64,000 nt of DNA from Karalla daura (taxonomy: Eukaryota; Chordata; Actinopteri; Chaetodontiformes; Leiognathidae). Shown here one piece after another: positions 60,407-64,000 of this stretch. The DNA lies in assembly GCA_029224185.1 (NCBI GenBank), contig CM055188.1:10308997-10372996 (forward strand), read 5' to 3'. Position 1 is the stretch's first letter. Each line of letters opens with the position of its first letter. Under the pieces are notes generated by a model, which made no database searches, was not told the DNA's origin, and saw nothing but the letters and a program-made list of their open reading frames with translations. Position numbers and translations under genes: made by a program.

Positions 60407-60427
60407 TACCTATCCAGCCTTGTATGT

Positions 60428-61149
60428 TTGAGAATTTTTTTCCTTTGTTTTTTCCTTTGTTTTTGTTTGTTTTCTAGATGCAGCCCACCACCCTCCAACC
60501 TTACACCAATACGTGGTGTAAGGTGCAGTTGTGACAGAGGCTCAGTGTCTGCTCGGGACCACTCTCCTGGGTCTGCTCATGCTTGGAGCCCACTGGGCCC
60601 ACGTGCGTCCGCGGAGGAGAAGAGAGGTCTGTGTGGGTCTGCGAGCACTGCCACAACATAAGGACAGTGGCCTCCCAGCCCCTACTTACAAACTCTGTTG
60701 TGGGGTGAACGCTGACATCATCATCATCATGTCCTATTCAATGAGCTGTGTAAGGTAGGCCTCAGGCATGTGTGACATCATCACTGTCCTCATGTCAGGT
60801 GCCTGACTGATGACATCATCAGTGCTGCACTCTGAGGCTTTGATGTCTTTCAAGGCCCATGATGATGTCACACTGTTGATGGAAAAGTTCAAAGGAGAGG
60901 TCCAGATTGCCAACGGAAAGAGCTTTTTACATCTGGCCACTGAGTCTATGAAGGAGTCAGGCTATGTACACTTGTCTGAGCAGGTTGTAAACTACTGACA
61001 CACATTGTGTTACTTAGAATTAATAAATTATTAATTTAGTGAAATGTAATTCATTGTGTAATTAGCTATAAGGTCAGTATGTGGAACACAGACAAGACAG
61101 CCACTTGATGACATAGCTATGGGGAGCCTACCTATCCAGCCTTGTATGT
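60428..61149 (+). repeat. Monomer 83
   Basis: TTTGTTTTTTCC in the pyrimidine tract, private GAAGAGAGGTC, CACAAC, GGCCTCAGG, CAG with open frame (60810-60998), AAATTATTAAT. Confidence 0.97.
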
Positions 61150-61869
61150 TTGAGAATTTTTTTCCTTTGTTTTGTCCTTTGTTTTTTTGTTTTCTAGATG
61201 CAGCCCACCACCCTCCAACCTTACACCAATACGTGGTGTAAGGTGCCGTTGTGACAGAGGCTCAGTGTCTGCTCGGGACCACTCTCCTGGGTCTGCTCAT
61301 GCTTGGAGCCCACTGGGCCCACGTGCGTCCGCGGAGGAGAAGAGTGGTCTGTGTGGGTCTGCGAGCACTGCCTGAACATAAGGACAGTGGCCTCCCAGCC
61401 CCTACTTACAAACTCTGTTGTGGGGTGAACGCTGACATCATCATCATCATGTCCTATTCAATGAGCTGTGTAAGGTAGGCCTAAGGCATATGTGACATCA
61501 TCACTGTCCTCATGTCAGGTGCCTGACTGATGACATCATCAGTGCTGCACTCTGAGGCTTTGATGTCTTTCAAGGCCCATGATGATGTCACACTGTTGAT
61601 GGTAAAGTTCAAAGGAGAGGTCCAGATTGCCAACGGAAAGAGCTTTTTACATCTGGCCACTGAGTCTATGAAGGAGTCAGGCTATGTACACTTGTCTGAG
61701 TAGGTTGTAAACTACTGAAACACATTGTGTTACTTAGAATTAATAAATGATTAATTTAGTGAAATGTAATTCATTGTGGAATTAGCTATAAGGTCATTAT
61801 GTGGAACACAGACAAGACAGCCACTTGATGACATAGCTATGGGGAGCCTACCTATCCAGCCTTGTATGT
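61150..61869 (+). repeat. Monomer 84
   Basis: Pyrimidine tract 2 bp shorter (seven T then GTTTTCTAG), GTGCCG, CTGAAC, GATGGTAAAG as in monomer 13, TAG, TGTGGAATTAG, private AGGTCATTATG. Confidence 0.97.
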
Positions 61870-62807
61870 TTGAGAATTTTTTTCCTTTGTTTTGTCCTTT
61901 GTTTTTGTTTGTTTTCTAGATGCAGCCCACCACCCTCCAACCTTACACCAATACGTGGTGTAAGGTGCAGTTGTGACAGAGGCTCAGGTCTGCTCGGGAC
62001 CACTCTCCTGGGTCTGCTCATGCTTGGAGCCCACTGGGCCCACGTGCGTCCGCGGAGGAGAAGAGTGGTCTGTGTGGGTCTGCGAGCACTGCCACAACAT
62101 AAGGACAGTGGCCTCCCAGCCCCTACTTACAAACTCTGTTGTGGGGTGAACGCTGACATCATCATCATCATCATCATCATGTCCTATTCAATGAGCTGTG
62201 TAAGGTAGGCCTAAGGCATGTGTGACATCATCACTGTCCTCATGTCAGGTGCCTGACTGATGACATCATCAGTGCTGCACTCTGAGGCTTTGATGTCTTT
62301 CAAGGCCCATGGTGATGTCACACTGTTGATGGAAAAGTTCAAAGGAGAGGTCCAGATTGCCAACAGAAAGAGCTTTTTACATCATCATGTCCTATTCAAT
62401 GAGCTGTGTAAGGTAGGCCGAAGGCATATGTGACATCATCACTGTCCTCATGTCAGGTGCCTGACTGATGACATCATCAGTTCTGCACTCTGAGGCTTTG
62501 ATGTCTTTCAAGGCCCATGATGATGTCACACTGTTGATGGAAAAGTTCAAAGGAGAGGTCCAGATTGCCAACAGAAAGAGCTTTTTACATCTGGCCACTG
62601 AGTCTATGAAGGAGTCAGGCTATGTACACTTGTCTGAGTAGGTTGTAAACTACTGAAACACATTGTGTTACTTAGAATTAATAAATGATTAATTTAGTGA
62701 AATGTAATTCATTGTGTAATTAGCGATAAGGTCAGGATGTGGAACACAGACAAGACAGCCACTTGATGACATAGCTATGGGGAGCCTACCTATCCAGCCT
62801 TGTATGT
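61870..62807 (+). repeat. Monomer 85 (long, 938 bp)
   Basis: Third instance of the 208-bp duplication with (ATC)7; a 1-base loss (GGCTCAGGTCTG), CACAAC, private CCATGGTGATG, AACAG, TAG, AGCGAT, CAGGATG. Confidence 0.97.
62176..62591 (+). repeat. 208-bp internal tandem duplication, instance 3
   Basis: Same breakpoints again, with GATGTCATC dyads intact and a private CCATGGTGATG in the first copy. It is followed by a TTACATCAAT monomer as in the other two instances. Confidence 0.95.
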
Positions 62808-63529
62808 TTGAGAATTTTTTTCCTTTGTTTTGTCCTTTGTTTTTGTTTGTTTTCTAGATGCAGCCCACCACCCTCCAACCTTACATCAATACGTGGTGTA
62901 AGGTGCAGTTGTGACAGAGGCTCAGTGTCTGCTCGGGACCACTCTCCTGGGTCTGCTCATGCTTGGAGCCCACTGGGCCCACGTGCGTCCGCGGAGGAGA
63001 AGAGTGGTCTGTGTGGGTCTGCGAGCACTGCCACAACATAAGGACAGTGGCCTCCCAGCCCCTACTTACAAACTCTGTTGTGGGGTGAACGCTGACATCA
63101 TCATCATCATGTCCTATTCAATGAGCTGTGTAAGGTAGGCCTAAGGCATGTGTGACATCATCACTGTCCTCATGTCAGGTGCCTGACTGATGACATCATC
63201 AGTGCTGCACTCTGAGGCTTTGATGTCTTTCAAGGCCCATGATGATGTCACATTGTTGATGGAAAAGTTCAAAGGAGAGGTCCAGATTGCCAACGGAAAG
63301 AGCTTTTTACATCTGGCCACTGAGTCTATGAAGGAGTCAGGCTATGTACACTTGTCTGAGTAGGTTGTAAACTACTGACACACATTGTGTTACTTAGAAT
63401 TAATAAATTATGAATTTAGTGAAATGTAATTCATTGTGTAATTAGCTATAAGGTCAGTATGTGGAACACAGACAAGACAGCCACTTGATGACATAGCTAT
63501 GGGGAGCCTACCTATCCAGCCTTGTATGT
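62808..63529 (+). repeat. Monomer 86
   Basis: TTACATCAAT, CACAAC, CACATTGTTG as monomer 15, TAG, TGACACA, AAATTATGAAT. Confidence 0.97.
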
Positions 63530-64000
63530 TTGAGAATTTTTTTCCTTTGTTTTGTCCTTTGTTTTTGTTTGTTTTCTAGATGCAGCCCACCACCCTCCAA
63601 CGTTCCACCAATACGTGGTGTAAGGTGCAGTTGTGACAGAGGCTCAGTGTCTGCTAGGGACCACTCTCCTGGGTCTGCTCATGCTTGGAGCCCACTGGGC
63701 CCACGTGCGTCCGCGGAGGAGAAGAGTGGTCTCTGTGGGTCTGCGAGCACTGCCTGAATATAAGGACAGTGGCCTCCCAGCCCCTACTTACAAACTCTGT
63801 TGTGGGGTGAACGCTGACATCATCATCATCATGTCCTATTCAATGAGCTGTGTAAGGTAGGCCGAAGGCATATGTGACATCATCACTGTCCTCATGTCAG
63901 GTGCCTGACTGATGACATCATCAGTGCTGCACTCTGAGGCTTTGATGTCTTTCAAGGCCCATGATGATGTCACACTGTTGATGGAAAAGTTCAAAGGAGA
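63530..64000 (+). repeat. Partial monomer 87 (right edge)
   Basis: GTTCCACC, CTGCTAGGG, GTGGTCTCTG, CTGAAT, CGAAGG, TGACTG; cut off inside the 62-codon frame, so the array continues beyond the window. Confidence 0.97.

Larger units (their letters stand above)
59495..60427 (+). repeat. Monomer 82 (long, 933 bp)
   Basis: CAGCAC, CTCAGGACC, CTCCTGTGTC, E-box block degraded (CACGTGTGTCCGCAG), a GAAGAGT triplication, CTGAAC, (ATC)7, TAG, and a 188-bp tandem duplication of its tail. The three length changes (14, 9 and 188 bp) account for the whole excess over 722 bp. Confidence 0.97.
1..64000 (+). repeat. Complex satellite array, ~722-bp monomer, 86 complete copies plus two partial ends
   Basis: The same ~722-bp sequence recurs from end to end in one orientation; spacing of the TTTGAG marker is 720-728 bp in most copies. 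There is no gene-free or unique gap to report. Diagnostic sites used below, in order along the monomer: pyrimidine tract (full or 12 bp shorter); CAGCCC or CAGCAC after the ATG; TTACACC, GTACACC, TTACATC or GTTCCACC; GTGCAG or GTGCCG; GAGGCTC or GAGGTTC; GGGACC or GGGAACC; GTGGTC or GTGATC; CTGAAC, CAGAAC, CACAAC or CTGAAT; (ATC)n; CTAAGG, CGAAGG or CTATGG; TGACTG or TTACTG; CAG (frame open) or TAG; tail L (GTGTTACTTAGAATT) or tail S (GTTTCTTATACTT, 2 bp shorter); AAATGATTAAT or AAATTATGAAT. Monomer boundaries are arbitrary in phase. Family identity in repeat databases is unknown to me. Confidence 0.99.

Noticed and set aside
61870..62208. 112-codon frame, the longest in the window
   Set aside because: It arises from a 1-base loss (GGCTCAGGTCTG) that fuses the T-tract frame to the core frame in one monomer; it starts at TTG and is a by-product of the deletion.
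1..64000. CRISPR array or other prokaryotic repeat system
   Set aside because: The repeat unit is ~722 bp without short repeats and variable spacers, there are no cas-like genes, and the sequence has eukaryotic splice and polyadenylation-type motifs.
1..64000. Ribosomal DNA, 5S, snRNA, tRNA or histone gene repeat
   Set aside because: No recognisable rRNA, snRNA or tRNA core (no A/B box pair, no conserved rRNA segments) and no histone-like frame is present in the monomer.
1..64000. CENP-B box
   Set aside because: I looked for TTCG followed at the right distance by CGGG; the CTCGGGACC in the core has no matching upstream half, so no box can be claimed.
1..64000. Transposon-derived repeat with terminal repeats or target-site duplications
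   Set aside because: No monomer shows terminal inverted repeats at a consistent boundary, a poly-A end, a transposase or reverse-transcriptase frame, or flanking duplications; the internal dyads are not at unit ends.

Overview
The whole 64 kb window is one uninterrupted, head-to-tail tandem array of a complex satellite with a monomer of about 722 bp. Using the TTTGAG that precedes a long pyrimidine tract as an arbitrary boundary, I count 86 complete monomers between 596 and 63529, plus a partial monomer at each end. All lie in the same orientation. I see no unrelated sequence, no mobile-element insertion, no RNA gene and no ordinary protein-coding gene. Most monomers are 720, 722, 725, 726 or 728 bp. 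The differences come from a 2-bp tail difference, a variable (ATC)n tract, a 1-base insertion in a GC-rich core and a 12-bp pyrimidine-tract deletion. Four monomers are long (933-939 bp) because of internal partial duplications.

The sequence points to a eukaryote, most plausibly an animal and probably a vertebrate. The reasons are the long complex satellite, spliceosomal-type acceptor and donor motifs, an AATAAA signal, and many between-monomer differences that look like decay of methylated CpG (CG to TG or CA). I cannot name the species. A teleost fish or amphibian is a guess from the style of satellite only.

Each monomer has a fixed internal order that looks like the worn 3' part of a gene. 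First comes a pyrimidine tract ending in TTTTCTAG, then a short ATG-led segment followed by GTAAGG. Next is a GC-rich core with CACGTG and CCGCGG and an RNA-hairpin-capable inverted repeat, then an (ATC)n tract. After that lies a patch of TGACATCA-like dyads, then an open frame of up to 62 codons beginning with ATG. The monomer ends with an AT-rich tail carrying AATAAA, then TATAAG/GTCAGT and a 10-bp palindrome. The 62-codon frame is open in 27 monomers. In most others a TAG replaces a CAG five codons before the normal end. Five copies (four complete monomers and the left-edge fragment) have TTACTG instead of TGACTG before the ATG. In the four complete ones, joining the short ATG segment to this frame by the obvious GT-AG pair gives a phase-compatible 74-codon frame. 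I do not recognise the protein, and the array may be entirely non-coding.

Region by region, the array is a mosaic of local amplifications. Examples are a 1.2-kb block shared by 3104-4301 and 11989-13186, a monomer shared by 8542 and 24655, and a recurrent 208-bp internal duplication at 9984, 25375 and 61870. Others are near-identical single monomers at 28484-30490, a 2162-bp trimer step at 50.7-54.2 kb and an apparently exact 1440-bp dimer at 55.1-58.2 kb. Copies with the open 62-codon frame are concentrated between 42.9 and 61.1 kb.
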